Below are positions 27,212 through 36,021 of a stretch of 57,531 nucleotides of DNA, piece after piece. Numbering within the stretch: the stretch's first letter is position 1; every line of letters starts with the position of its first letter. The position numbers and the translations under genes are program-made. The notes beneath the pieces are model-generated. The model saw only the letters and a program-made list of their open reading frames with translations. It was not told the origin of the DNA and ran no database searches. Origin of the DNA: MAG-120531 sp963934855 (GTDB taxonomy: Bacteria > Bacteroidota > Bacteroidia > Flavobacteriales > Flavobacteriaceae); contig CAWWAC010000009.1 in assembly GCA_963934855.1 (NCBI GenBank), forward strand, positions 1-57,531. The letters are read 5' to 3'.

Positions 27212-27736
27212 ATGTCGCAGAATTATAAAAACGTAGAAACGGTTAAACCAGGAGGTTTAGAACTGAAAGATCGCTTAGTAGGTATACAAAGGGTAACCAA
27301 AGTTACTAAAGGGGGTAGAGCATTTGGATTTTCAGCTATTGTGGTAGTTGGTGACGAGAATGGTGTTGTTGGTCACGGTTTAGGGAAGTCTAAAGAAGTT
27401 GCTACAGCTATTTCTAAAGCAATTGAAGATGCTAAGAAAAATTTGGTTAGAATTCCTTTAATTAAAGGGACTTTACCACATGAACAAAAAGGGAAATTTG
27501 GTGGTGCAAAAGTTTATGTGCAACCTGCTTCACACGGTACCGGTGTTATTGCAGGTGGTGCTGTTCGTTCAGTATTAGAGGCGGTTGGAGTACATGATGT
27601 ACTTTCTAAATCTCAAGGATCATCTAACCCTCACAACGTAGTAAAAGCAACTTTTGATGCTTTACTACAAATGAGAGATGCTAAAACGATTGCTTCGCAA
27701 CGTGGTGTTTCTTTAGAAAAAGTGTTTAAAGGATAA
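27212..27736 (+). CDS. rpsE: 30S ribosomal protein S5
   Basis: S5 (174 aa) sits at the mRNA entry channel and affects accuracy. The double-stranded-RNA-binding-like region VGIQRVTKVTKGGRAFGFSA and VGHGLGKSKEV are intact, followed by the loop of the C-terminal domain (ASHGTGVIAGGAVRSVLEA). Confidence 0.99.
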   Translation: MSQNYKNVETVKPGGLELKDRLVGIQRVTKVTKGGRAFGFSAIVVVGDENGVVGHGLGKSKEVATAISKAIEDAKKNLVRIPLIKGTLPHEQKGKFGGAKVYVQPASHGTGVIAGGAVRSVLEAVGVHDVLSKSQGSSNPHNVVKATFDALLQMRDAKTIASQRGVSLEKVFKG

Positions 27737-27746
27737 TTATAGCATC

Positions 27747-27926
27747 ATGGCAAAAATTACAGTAAAGCAAGTAAAGAGCAGCATTAAAAAGCCTCTTAGA
27801 CAAAAACAAACCCTAGCAGCCTTGGGTCTTAGAAAGATTGGGCAAGAAGTTTCTCACGACGCTTCACCAGCTGTTCTTGGAATGATAAAAAAAGTTCAAC
27901 ACTTAGTCTCTACAACAGAGGCTTAA
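27747..27926 (+). CDS. rpmD: 50S ribosomal protein L30
   Basis: L30 (59 aa) is a small 50S protein that many bacteria lack. It starts AKITVKQVKSSIKKPLRQKQTL and has the characteristic LAALGLRKIGQEVSH core. It lies between rpsE (10-base gap) and rplO (14-base gap), as in the standard spc order. Confidence 0.97.
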   Translation: MAKITVKQVKSSIKKPLRQKQTLAALGLRKIGQEVSHDASPAVLGMIKKVQHLVSTTEA

Positions 27927-27940
27927 TACATACATTGATT

Positions 27941-28393
27941 ATGAATTTAAATAGTTTAAAGCCTGCCGAAGGTGCTATTCACAGAGAAGGAAAAGTAGTA
28001 GGTAGAGGTCAAGGATCTGGAAAAGGTGGTACTGCCACTCGTGGTCACAAAGGGGCCAAGTCTAGATCTGGGTATTCTAAAAAAGTTGGTTTTGAAGGAG
28101 GTCAAATGCCTTTACAGAGACGTGTTCCTAAATTTGGTTTTAAAAATATCAACAGAAAAGAGTACGCTGGGATAAACCTAGATAAACTTCAGCTTTTAGT
28201 AGATAATAGTGTGGTAACAGACACAGTTAGTTTAGAAGTATTAATTGCTAATAGATTAGTTGGTAAAAATGATTTAGTTAAGATATTAGGTGGGGGTGAA
28301 TTAAAAGCCAAATTATCTATATCTGCTCATAAATTTACTGCTACAGCCAAAGCTGCTATCGAAGCTGCTGGTGGTGAGGCATTAAGTTTATAA
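27941..28393 (+). CDS. rplO: 50S ribosomal protein L15
   Basis: L15 (150 aa) is a late-assembly 50S protein with a long glycine- and arginine-rich N-terminal extension (GRGQGSGKGGTATRGHKG). The ATG at 27941 gives the conserved MNLNSLKPAEGA start; a TTG two codons earlier is less likely. Ends AAIEAAGGEAL. Confidence 0.98.
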   Translation: MNLNSLKPAEGAIHREGKVVGRGQGSGKGGTATRGHKGAKSRSGYSKKVGFEGGQMPLQRRVPKFGFKNINRKEYAGINLDKLQLLVDNSVVTDTVSLEVLIANRLVGKNDLVKILGGGELKAKLSISAHKFTATAKAAIEAAGGEALSL

Positions 28394-28403
28394 CCTTTAT
28401 ATT

Positions 28404-29747
28404 ATGAAAAAATTCATAGAGACCTTATCTAATATCTGGAAAATTGAAGAGCTTAAAGGGCGTATTTTAGTCACTTTAGGTCTTTTGTTGGTCTACCGTT
28501 TTGGTGCCCAAATTGTTTTGCCAGGTATAGATACTACGCAATTAGCCCAGTTATCTTCTAACACAGACAGCGGAATTTTAGGAATACTTAATGCTTTTAC
28601 CGGTGGAGCTTTTGCTAATGCTTCTGTTTTTGCCCTTGGTATTATGCCTTATATTTCTGCTTCTATTGTAGTGCAGTTAATGGGTATTGCGATTCCATAT
28701 TTACAAAAACTTCAAAAGGAAGGGGAAAGTGGTAGAAAAACCATTAATCAGATTACCAGATGGCTTACCATTGGTATTTGTGTGGTTCAGGCACCTGCTT
28801 ACCTTTACTCACTGGGGGCTTTAGGAGTTCCAGATTCAGCTTTTGTTTTAGGTAAAGGATTAGATTTTATAATACCTTCTATTATTATTTTGGTTACAGG
28901 TACTGTATTTGCCATGTGGTTGGGAGAGAAAATCACCGACAAAGGAATTGGAAATGGTATTTCACTTTTAATCATGGTGGGTATTATTGCTAATATGCCA
29001 CAGGCATTTGTTCAAGAATTTATTTCTAGAACTTCTACTTCAAGCGGGGGCTTAATGTTTGTGCTTGTAGAAATTATCCTTTGGTTCTTAGTAATTCTAG
29101 GTAGTGTTCTATTGGTAATGGCAACCCGACAAATTCCTGTTCAATACGCAAGACGTACAGCCTCTGGTGGTTTTGACAAGAACGCAGTTGGTACTAGACA
29201 ATATATTCCATTAAAGCTAAATGCCTCTGGAGTAATGCCTATTATTTTTGCACAAGCCATTATGTTTGCGCCAGGCTTATTGGGTAAAACCTTCAACAAT
29301 ACAGCAGTGGGTCAGTGGATGGAAGTTCAATTCCAAGATATATTTGGACTGGCTTACAATTTATTGTTTGCTTTATTGATCATTATTTTTACTTATTTCT
29401 ACACGGCAATAACGGTTCCTACTAATAAAATGGCTGATGATCTTAAAAGGAGTGGTGGTTTTATTCCTGGAGTACGTCCTGGAAAAGAAACAGGTGATTT
29501 TTTAGATAAGATTATGTCATTAATTACCTTACCTGGATCTATTTTCTTAGCTTTGCTAGCTATTTTACCAGCCCTTGCTGTGAAATTAGTAGATATTCAA
29601 CCTGGTTGGGCTTTATTTTATGGGGGTACTTCACTTTTAATTATGGTGGGTGTTGCTATAGATACAGTGCAGCAGGTGAACGCTTATTTATTAAATAGAC
29701 ATTACGACGGTTTAATGAAATCTGGCAAAAACAGAAAAGAAGTATAA
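28404..29747 (+). CDS. secY: Preprotein translocase channel subunit SecY
   Basis: SecY (447 aa) is the ten-helix membrane channel for Sec export and membrane insertion. Seen here are the helix-2 plug area (GILGILNAFTGGAFANASVFALGIMPYISASIVVQL region), GNGISLLIMVGI, the cytoplasmic loop RQIPVQYARR, and PGVRPGKETGDFLDKI near the end. It keeps its standard place between rplO and infA. Confidence 0.99.
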   Translation: MKKFIETLSNIWKIEELKGRILVTLGLLLVYRFGAQIVLPGIDTTQLAQLSSNTDSGILGILNAFTGGAFANASVFALGIMPYISASIVVQLMGIAIPYLQKLQKEGESGRKTINQITRWLTIGICVVQAPAYLYSLGALGVPDSAFVLGKGLDFIIPSIIILVTGTVFAMWLGEKITDKGIGNGISLLIMVGIIANMPQAFVQEFISRTSTSSGGLMFVLVEIILWFLVILGSVLLVMATRQIPVQYARRTASGGFDKNAVGTRQYIPLKLNASGVMPIIFAQAIMFAPGLLGKTFNNTAVGQWMEVQFQDIFGLAYNLLFALLIIIFTYFYTAITVPTNKMADDLKRSGGFIPGVRPGKETGDFLDKIMSLITLPGSIFLALLAILPALAVKLVDIQPGWALFYGGTSLLIMVGVAIDTVQQVNAYLLNRHYDGLMKSGKNRKEV

Positions 29748-29748
29748 T

Positions 29749-29964
29749 ATGGCCAAACAAGCTGCAATTGAACAAGACGGATCTATCAATGAAGCATTAT
29801 CTAATGCTATGTTCCGTGTAGAATTGGAGAATGGACATGTTGTAACTGCGCATATTTCTGGAAAAATGCGTATGCATTATATTAAGTTACTACCAGGTGA
29901 TAGGGTTAAGTTAGAAATGAGTCCCTATGATTTGACAAAAGCAAGAATTACATATAGATATTAA
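29749..29964 (+). CDS. infA: Translation initiation factor IF-1
   Basis: IF-1 (71 aa) is a single S1/OB domain that blocks the A site during initiation. Contains MFRVELENGHVVTAHISGKMR and the end SPYDLTKARITYRY. One base after secY. Confidence 0.98.
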   Translation: MAKQAAIEQDGSINEALSNAMFRVELENGHVVTAHISGKMRMHYIKLLPGDRVKLEMSPYDLTKARITYRY

Positions 29965-29973
29965 GATAATAGG

Positions 29974-30090
29974 ATGAAAGTAAGAACATCAATTAAAAAG
30001 AGAAGTGCCGAGTGCAAAATTGTGCGCAGAAAAGGCAGGTTGTACGTAATTAATAAAAAGAATCCTAGATTTAAACAAAGACAAGGGTAA
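29974..30090 (+). CDS. rpmJ: 50S ribosomal protein L36
   Basis: L36 (38 aa) is the smallest 50S protein. It reads MKVRTSIKKRSAECKIVRRKG and ends NPRFKQRQG. The usual zinc ligands are incomplete: only one Cys is present (AECK), so this is the zinc-independent form. Confidence 0.97.
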   Translation: MKVRTSIKKRSAECKIVRRKGRLYVINKKNPRFKQRQG

Positions 30091-30092
30091 TT

Positions 30093-30467
30093 ATGGCAAG
30101 AATTGCAGGGGTTGATATACCCAAACAAAAAAGAGGGGTTATTGCCCTTACGTACATTTTTGGTGTAGGTAGAACAAGAGCAAAAGAAATCTTAATTGCA
30201 GCAGCTGTTAGTGAAGACACTAAAGTATCTGACTGGAATGACGATGAAATTTCAAAAATTAGGGAAGCTGTTTCCTCCTTCACCATTGAAGGAGAATTAC
30301 GTTCTGAAACTCAATTACACATTAAGCGATTAATGGATATTGGATGTTACAGGGGTATTAGACATCGTACAGGTTTACCACTAAGAGGACAACGTACCAA
30401 GAACAATTCTAGGACACGTAAAGGAAAAAGGAAAACAGTTGCGAATAAGAAAAAAGCAACTAAATAA
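30093..30467 (+). CDS. rpsM: 30S ribosomal protein S13
   Basis: S13 (124 aa) is at the top of the 30S head and contacts the 50S subunit and P-site tRNA. Starts MARIAGVDIPKQKRGVIAL, contains GCYRGIRHRTGLPLRGQRT and a basic tail that reaches the P site. Confidence 0.99.
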   Translation: MARIAGVDIPKQKRGVIALTYIFGVGRTRAKEILIAAAVSEDTKVSDWNDDEISKIREAVSSFTIEGELRSETQLHIKRLMDIGCYRGIRHRTGLPLRGQRTKNNSRTRKGKRKTVANKKKATK

Positions 30468-30480
30468 TAAGTAGCGTATT

Positions 30481-30873
30481 ATGGCAAAGGCAAATACAAA
30501 AGCAACAAAAAAACGTAAGGTTATTATAGAGTCTGTGGGTGAAGCACATGTAACTGCTTCATTTAACAATATCATTATTTCTTTGACAAATAAGAAAGGT
30601 GACGTGATTTCTTGGTCATCTGCCGGTAAAATGGGTTTTAGAGGCTCTAAAAAAAACACTCCTTATGCAGCTCAACTAGCTTCAGAAGATTGTTCTAAAG
30701 TAGCTCACGAAGCCGGATTACGCAAAGTAAAGGTATATGTGAAAGGTCCAGGTAATGGTAGAGAATCTGCTATTAGATCTATTCACAATGCTGGTATTGA
30801 AGTGACTGAAATTATTGATGTGACTCCCATGCCTCACAATGGATGTAGACCTCCAAAAAGAAGAAGAGTTTAA
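30481..30873 (+). CDS. rpsK: 30S ribosomal protein S11
   Basis: S11 (130 aa) is on the 30S platform near the E site. Recognised by TASFNNIIISLTNKKGDVISW, GFRGSKKNTPYAAQ and the end DVTPMPHNGCRPPKRRRV. A 96-base folded gap follows before rpsD. Confidence 0.99.
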   Translation: MAKANTKATKKRKVIIESVGEAHVTASFNNIIISLTNKKGDVISWSSAGKMGFRGSKKNTPYAAQLASEDCSKVAHEAGLRKVKVYVKGPGNGRESAIRSIHNAGIEVTEIIDVTPMPHNGCRPPKRRRV

Positions 30874-30969
30874 TTATTTATAACGCCCAAGGGCATTTCA
30901 CAGATACTGTAGTTACGATTATCGAAGGATTAGCCTTAATTCATGATCACAGTATCAAATTTTTAGAAA
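30874..30969 (+). promoter_or_regulatory. Candidate S4-type ribosomal protein leader before rpsD
   Basis: GATACTGT (30903-30910) and ACAGTATC (30949-30956) are perfect inverted copies. Between them GATTAT/ATGATC and an AAGG/CCTT hairpin can stack inside. The structure ends about 14 bases before the rpsD ATG. Leader RNAs named S4-Bacteroidia and S4-Flavobacteria have, as I recall, been described in front of rpsD; the position fits, but membership was not tested. Confidence 0.55.
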
Positions 30970-31575
30970 ATGGCAAGATATACAGGACCAAAAACAAAAA
31001 TTGCACGCAGATTTGGCGAGGCAATTTTTGGAGAAGACAAGTCTTTTGAGAAAAGAAACTTTCCTCCAGGACAACACGGGCAAAGCAGACGCCGTGGAAA
31101 AGAATCAGAATATAAGATACAGTTAATGGAAAAGCAAAAGGCTAAGTACACTTACGGTATTCTTGAGAAACAATTTAGAAACATATTTTCTAAGGCGAAC
31201 AGAAGTAAAGGTGTTACCGGTGAGGTACTCTTGCAACTTTGTGAGTCTCGCTTAGACAATGTAGTGTATAGAATGGGAGTTTCTTCTTCTAGAAGTGGTG
31301 CTAGACAATTAGTGTCTCACAGACACATCACTGTAAACGGAGAAATTGTTAACATTCCATCTTATTCACTTAAAGCAGGAGATGTTGTTGGGGTAAGAGA
31401 GAAGTCTAAATCGTTACAAACCATTTCAGACGCTCTTTCTGTCAGTTCTCGTGTGTACGAATGGATTACATGGAATACTGAAAAATTGGAAGGAACTTAT
31501 GTTTCTATACCAGAAAGACTTCAAATTCCAGAAAACATCAAGGAACAATTAATCGTCGAGTTATACTCTAAATAA
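30970..31575 (+). CDS. rpsD: 30S ribosomal protein S4
   Basis: S4 (201 aa) starts 30S body assembly and in several phyla represses its own synthesis. Starts MARYTGPKTKIARRFGEAIF, and the S4 RNA-binding domain includes LCESRLDNVVYRMG and RQLVSHRHITVNGEIVNIPSY. The N-terminal zinc Cys cluster is absent. The folded leader before it is a likely feedback site. Confidence 0.99.
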   Translation: MARYTGPKTKIARRFGEAIFGEDKSFEKRNFPPGQHGQSRRRGKESEYKIQLMEKQKAKYTYGILEKQFRNIFSKANRSKGVTGEVLLQLCESRLDNVVYRMGVSSSRSGARQLVSHRHITVNGEIVNIPSYSLKAGDVVGVREKSKSLQTISDALSVSSRVYEWITWNTEKLEGTYVSIPERLQIPENIKEQLIVELYSK

Positions 31576-31589
31576 AAACTGATTCTATT

Positions 31590-32582
31590 ATGGCATTATT
31601 TAATTTTCAGAAGCCCGATAAAGTAATCATGATTGATTCTAACGATTTTGAAGGCAAATTCGAATTCCGCCCTTTAGAACCTGGTTATGGTTTGACTGTA
31701 GGAAATGCACTTAGAAGGGTTTTACTTTCAGCTTTAGAAGGTTTTGCAATTACTTCTGTTCGTATTGACAAGGTTGAGCACGAATTTTCAGTAATCCCTG
31801 GTGTGGTAGAAGACGTCACTGAGATTATTTTAAATTTAAAGCAGGTTCGCTTTAAAAGACAGATAGATGATGTAGACAACGAAACTGTATCTATTTCTTT
31901 AAGTGGAAAACAACAACTTACTGCAGGAGATTTCCAAAAATTCATATCTGGTTTTCAAGTACTAAATCCAGAATTAGTGATTTGCAATATGGACTCTAAA
32001 GTGAGTATTAACATGGAACTTACTATTGAAAAAGGAAGGGGATATGTTCCTGCAGAAGATAATAAAAAATCTGGTGCTCCTATTGGCACTATTGCTGTAG
32101 ACTCTATTTTTACACCTATAAAAAATGTAAAATACAGTATTGAGAACTTTAGGGTTGAGCAAAAAACAGATTATGAAAAATTAATATTTGAAATTGTTTC
32201 GGACGGCTCTATTCATCCTAAAGATGCTTTAACAGAAGCGGCTAAAGTACTTATTCATCACTTTATGCTGTTTTCAGATGAGCGTATAACTTTAGAAGCA
32301 GATGAAATTGCTCAAACTGAAACTTATGACGAGGAATCATTGCATATGCGTCAGCTGTTAAAAACGAAACTAGTAGACATGGATCTTTCTGTAAGAGCAT
32401 TAAATTGCTTAAAAGCTGCAGAGGTAGATACCCTTGGAGATTTAGTTTCCTTTAATAAGAACGACCTTATGAAATTCAGAAACTTTGGTAAAAAGTCATT
32501 GACTGAATTAGAAGAGTTAGTGATTAACAAAGGGTTGAGTTTTGGAATGGACTTGTCAAAATATAAATTAGATAAAGATTAA
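31590..32582 (+). CDS. rpoA: DNA-directed RNA polymerase subunit alpha
   Basis: Alpha subunit (330 aa): the N-terminal half dimerises and nucleates polymerase assembly (FEFRPLEPGYGLTVGNALRRVLLSAL-like region near residues 25-50). The C-terminal domain (about 255-325) binds UP-element DNA and activators (VRALNCLKAAEVDTLGDL, FGKKSLTELEELV). It is followed after 41 bases by rplQ; a 7-bp GCTAAAA/TTTTAGC hairpin lies in that gap. Confidence 0.99.
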   Translation: MALFNFQKPDKVIMIDSNDFEGKFEFRPLEPGYGLTVGNALRRVLLSALEGFAITSVRIDKVEHEFSVIPGVVEDVTEIILNLKQVRFKRQIDDVDNETVSISLSGKQQLTAGDFQKFISGFQVLNPELVICNMDSKVSINMELTIEKGRGYVPAEDNKKSGAPIGTIAVDSIFTPIKNVKYSIENFRVEQKTDYEKLIFEIVSDGSIHPKDALTEAAKVLIHHFMLFSDERITLEADEIAQTETYDEESLHMRQLLKTKLVDMDLSVRALNCLKAAEVDTLGDLVSFNKNDLMKFRNFGKKSLTELEELVINKGLSFGMDLSKYKLDKD

Positions 32583-32623
32583 TTAAACGCTAAAAGTAAT
32601 TTTAGCATTCATATAGCAATACC

Positions 32624-33184
32624 ATGAGACACGGTAAAAAAGTTAATCACTTAGGGAGAAAAAAAGCACATAGAGTGGCTATGTTGGCCAATATGGCATG
32701 CTCTTTAATTGAACACAAGAGAATTAACACAACAGTAGCTAAGGCAAAAGCACTTAAAGTATTTTTAGAGCCTATTATTACCAAATCTAAAGCTGAGAAT
32801 AATCAGTCTGTAGATAAGGGAACTCACAACAGACGTATTGCATTTAGATACTTACGTGATAAATATGCCGTTACTGAGTTATTTTCTACTGTTGCAGATA
32901 AAGTTGCAGACAGACCAGGAGGTTATACTAGAATTATCAAGTTAGGAAATAGACTAGGTGATAATGCTGATATGGCTATGATTGAGTTGGTAGATTTCAA
33001 TGAAATTTATAGCAATGCTAAGACAGTAGCTAAAAAAACCACACGTAGAGGTAAGTCTAAAACTTCCGACGCTATTACAGACGAGCTTGCTGCAACAAAA
33101 GCGACAGTAAAGTCAGAAGTAGCTGCTAAAGAAGCTCCAAAAAAGGAAGCTAAAGATGAAGCTACAGATGATACTAAAGCATAA
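32624..33184 (+). CDS. rplQ: 50S ribosomal protein L17 with long charged tail
   Basis: L17 (186 aa) lies near the tunnel exit. The core (1-125) begins MRHGKKVNHLGRKKAHRVAML and has GGYTRIIKLGNRLGDNADMAMIELV. The last 60 residues form a Lys/Ala/Glu/Thr-rich low-complexity tail (KKEAKDEATDDTKA) beyond the usual 120-130 residue length; such tails occur in Bacteroidota. Last gene of the cluster. Confidence 0.98.
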   Translation: MRHGKKVNHLGRKKAHRVAMLANMACSLIEHKRINTTVAKAKALKVFLEPIITKSKAENNQSVDKGTHNRRIAFRYLRDKYAVTELFSTVADKVADRPGGYTRIIKLGNRLGDNADMAMIELVDFNEIYSNAKTVAKKTTRRGKSKTSDAITDELAATKATVKSEVAAKEAPKKEAKDEATDDTKA

Positions 33185-33209
33185 ACTGTTATTAAATGTT
33201 TTATAATTT

Positions 33210-33243
33210 AAAAGGATAAGCTTTAGTGCTTATCCTTTTTTTT
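33210..33243 (+). terminator. Terminator at the end of the ribosomal cluster
   Basis: AAAAGGATAAGC and GCTTATCCTTTT pair around a six-base loop and are followed by a run of T. It lies 26 bases after the rplQ stop. Confidence 0.9.
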
Positions 33244-33277
33244 TGTTTTTTTGTCACATATAAAGAATCTAATTGAT

Positions 33278-34393
33278 ATGAAGTATCAGAAAAAAAGAAG
33301 TGCTATTATTTTGCTGGCAGATGGAACCATTTTTCATGGAAAATCTGTTGGTGACAAAGAGGGAACCGCTTTTGGTGAAATATGTTTTAACACTGGAATG
33401 ACTGGGTATCAGGAAATTTTCACTGACCCTTCATATTTTGGACAACTCATGGTGACTACCAATGCCCATATTGGTAATTATGGCACTAATAATTATGAGG
33501 CAGAATCTGACGGTGTTAAGATTGCAGGTTTAATTTGTAAAAACTTCTCCTATACCTATTCTAGAACAGATGCAGACCAGTCTTTAGAAGATTATTTAAA
33601 CGTACATCAATTATTTTCTATTTCTGATGTAGATACAAGAGCTCTGGTAAGTTATATAAGAGACCACGGTGCCATGAATGCATTGATTTCTACAAGAGTA
33701 GACGAAATAGAAACACTTAAGTTAGAACTTTCTAAGGTACCAAGCATGCAGGGATTGGCTTTGGCTGCAGCTGTTTCTACCAAGGAGCCTTATTTTTATG
33801 GAAATCCAGAGAGTAATTTTAAGATAGCTGCATTAGATATTGGAATTAAAAAAAATATTCTAAGAAATTTAGACAAAAGAGGGGCTTATATTAAGGTATT
33901 CCCGCACCATACCTCTTTTGAAGAAATGAAGGCTTGGGGAGCAGATGGGTATTTTATTTCTAATGGTCCTGGAGATCCGGAGCCCTTACACCAGGCTATT
34001 CAGACTGCTAAAGATATGATTGAGAGTGGCACTCCTCTTTTTGGTATTTGCTTAGGCCACCAAGTGATTGCTCTAGCTAACGGAATACCTACTTATAAAA
34101 TGCACAATGGTCATAGGGGTATTAACCACCCTATTAAAAATTTACAGACAGGGAAGGGAGAAATTACTTCTCAAAATCACGGTTTTGCTATAGACAAAGA
34201 AGCTACTGAAAGACACCCTGGAGTTATTGTCACACATATTCATCTCAATGACGACACCGTAGCTGGAATTGCGCTTGTAGGAAAACCAGTTTTTTCTGTT
34301 CAGTACCACCCAGAGGCAGGTCCGGGTCCTAATGATGCTACCTATTTGTTTGATCAATTCTTTGATCTAATGAAAGCAGGAGTAAGCGCATAA
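33278..34393 (+). CDS. carA: Carbamoyl-phosphate synthase, small (glutamine amidotransferase) subunit
   Basis: CarA (371 aa from this ATG) releases ammonia from glutamine for CarB, feeding arginine and pyrimidine synthesis. The N-terminal domain has GEICFNTGMTGYQEI. The class I amidotransferase domain has GICLGHQ (nucleophile Cys 258) and VQYHPEAGPGP (His 344, Glu 346). The frame opens nine codons earlier at a TTG, but MKYQKKRSAIILLADG is the natural start. carB is not adjacent. Confidence 0.98.
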   Translation: MKYQKKRSAIILLADGTIFHGKSVGDKEGTAFGEICFNTGMTGYQEIFTDPSYFGQLMVTTNAHIGNYGTNNYEAESDGVKIAGLICKNFSYTYSRTDADQSLEDYLNVHQLFSISDVDTRALVSYIRDHGAMNALISTRVDEIETLKLELSKVPSMQGLALAAAVSTKEPYFYGNPESNFKIAALDIGIKKNILRNLDKRGAYIKVFPHHTSFEEMKAWGADGYFISNGPGDPEPLHQAIQTAKDMIESGTPLFGICLGHQVIALANGIPTYKMHNGHRGINHPIKNLQTGKGEITSQNHGFAIDKEATERHPGVIVTHIHLNDDTVAGIALVGKPVFSVQYHPEAGPGPNDATYLFDQFFDLMKAGVSA

Positions 34394-34475
34394 TATTTTT
34401 TTACATTGCAGTGTTTTTAATGAAACCCCTGTAAACTAAAACGTTATAGTTGTTTTTTTTACTAAAAATACAGTC

Positions 34476-34504
34476 AAAAAGGCCAAGCAGATGCTTGGCT
34501 TTTG
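34476..34504 (+). terminator. Terminator between carA and eno
   Basis: GCCAAGC (34482-34488), loop AGAT, GCTTGGC (34493-34499) and a short T run. It directly precedes the eno -7 box at 34505. Confidence 0.75.
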
Positions 34505-34512
34505 TATATTTG
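34505..34512 (+). promoter_or_regulatory. -7 box (TATATTTG) of eno
   Basis: Exact TAnnTTTG match, 23 bases before the eno ATG. No clear -33 TTTG at the right distance, since that region is the preceding terminator hairpin. Confidence 0.5.
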
Positions 34513-34535
34513 AGATTGATATAAAATTTACAATT

Positions 34536-35828
34536 ATGAGTATGATCATTGGCGTTCACGCTAGACAAATATTAGATTCACGTGGTAATCCCACTGTAGA
34601 AGTAGATGTAGAAACTGAGAATGGTGTTTTAGGTAGAGCGGCAGTTCCATCTGGAGCCTCTACAGGAGAGCATGAGGCGGTAGAATTAAGAGATGGCGGT
34701 ATTGCCTATATGGGTAAAGGGGTCCTTAATGCGATAGAAAATGTGAATACTCATATTTCTGAGGCATTGCTTGGAGTATCTGTATTTGAGCAAAACTTGG
34801 TTGATAAAATCATGATTGATTTAGATGGAACTCCTAATAAATCTAAATTAGGTGCTAATGCTATTTTAGGAGTCTCTTTAGCAGTGGCTAAAGCTGCAGC
34901 AGAAGAGTTAGGAATGCCTTTGTTTAGATATGTGGGTGGGGTTAGTGCCAATACACTTCCTGTTCCTATGATGAATATTATTAACGGGGGATCGCATTCA
35001 GATGCCCCTATTGCTTTTCAGGAATTTATGGTCATGCCAGTAAAAGCAAAATCATTTTCCCACGCCATGCAAATGGGAACTGAAATCTTTCACCATCTTA
35101 AAAAAGTATTACACGAAAGAGGTTTGAGTACTGCCGTTGGAGATGAGGGTGGTTTTGCACCTACTTTAGACGGAACTGAAGACGCCATTGAAACTATTGA
35201 AAAAGCAGTTTCCAACGCGGGTTATACCCTTGGAGATGATGTGATGATTGCCTTAGATTGTGCCGCTGCAGAATTTTATGTAAATGGAAAATATGATTAC
35301 ACCAAGTTTGAAGGTGCTTCTGGTGCTATTAGAACCTCTGAAGAGCAGGCACAGTATTTAGCAGATTTAGCTGCTAAATATCCAATTATTTCTATTGAGG
35401 ACGGAATGGATGAGAACGATTGGGAAGGTTGGAAATCACTTACAGAGAAAGTAGGAGACCGTGTTCAATTAGTTGGAGATGATCTTTTTGTAACCAATGT
35501 AGAACGACTTTCTAAGGGAATTAAGAACGGAATTGCTAATTCTATATTGATTAAAGTAAACCAAATAGGTACTTTATCAGAAACCATAGCAGCTGTAAAC
35601 ATGGCAAAAAACGCCGGTTACACTTCTGTTATGTCTCACAGATCTGGTGAGACAGAGGACACTACCATTGCAGATTTAGCAGTGGCACTCAATACAGGAC
35701 AAATTAAGACAGGTTCTGCTTCTAGGTCAGATAGAATGGCTAAGTACAATCAATTATTACGTATTGAAGAAATGCTGGGAGAAACAGCCTATTTTCCACA
35801 AATGAATGCATTTAAGATAAATAAATAA
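34536..35828 (+). CDS. eno: Enolase
   Basis: Enolase (430 aa) interconverts 2-phosphoglycerate and phosphoenolpyruvate in glycolysis and gluconeogenesis; it needs Mg2+. Seen: VHARQILDSRGNPTVEVDV, GASTGEHEAVELRDG, VGDEGGFAP, the Mg/catalytic segment SIEDGMDENDWEGW, LIKVNQIGTLSET and SHRSGETED. The conserved start is the ATG at 34536; an open stretch back to 34491 overlaps the terminator and was not used. Confidence 0.99.
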   Translation: MSMIIGVHARQILDSRGNPTVEVDVETENGVLGRAAVPSGASTGEHEAVELRDGGIAYMGKGVLNAIENVNTHISEALLGVSVFEQNLVDKIMIDLDGTPNKSKLGANAILGVSLAVAKAAAEELGMPLFRYVGGVSANTLPVPMMNIINGGSHSDAPIAFQEFMVMPVKAKSFSHAMQMGTEIFHHLKKVLHERGLSTAVGDEGGFAPTLDGTEDAIETIEKAVSNAGYTLGDDVMIALDCAAAEFYVNGKYDYTKFEGASGAIRTSEEQAQYLADLAAKYPIISIEDGMDENDWEGWKSLTEKVGDRVQLVGDDLFVTNVERLSKGIKNGIANSILIKVNQIGTLSETIAAVNMAKNAGYTSVMSHRSGETEDTTIADLAVALNTGQIKTGSASRSDRMAKYNQLLRIEEMLGETAYFPQMNAFKINK

Positions 35829-35845
35829 CGGCTTTTAAGATGTGT

Positions 35846-35872
35846 AAGGCCCCTTTTTGGGGCCTTTTTTTT
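35846..35872 (+). terminator. Terminator after eno
   Basis: AAGGCCCC and GGGGCCTT pair around TTTTT and run into a long T tract, 17 bases past the eno stop. Confidence 0.92.
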
Positions 35873-35963
35873 GCTGAATTACTACTTTCAAGATAATTTG
35901 CATTCAAATTCATAGTGAGCTGTAATAAAGCTTTGTTAAAAGGCATAAATAGCCTTTTAGAGA

Positions 35964-35994
35964 TTGTTAAGATGAGCACTTTTCACTAAATTTG
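35964..35994 (+). promoter_or_regulatory. Promoter of gltA
   Basis: TTG (35964-35966), a 20-base spacer and TAAATTTG (35987-35994), close to the Bacteroidota -33/-7 consensus; 27 bases of leader before the gltA ATG. Confidence 0.65.
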
Positions 35995-36021
35995 TTATAA
36001 TTAAATATAAAGCATCAGAAT

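Noticed and set aside
34491..34535. Longer N-terminus for eno
   Set aside because: It would begin inside the preceding terminator; MSMIIGVHARQILDSRG is the family start.
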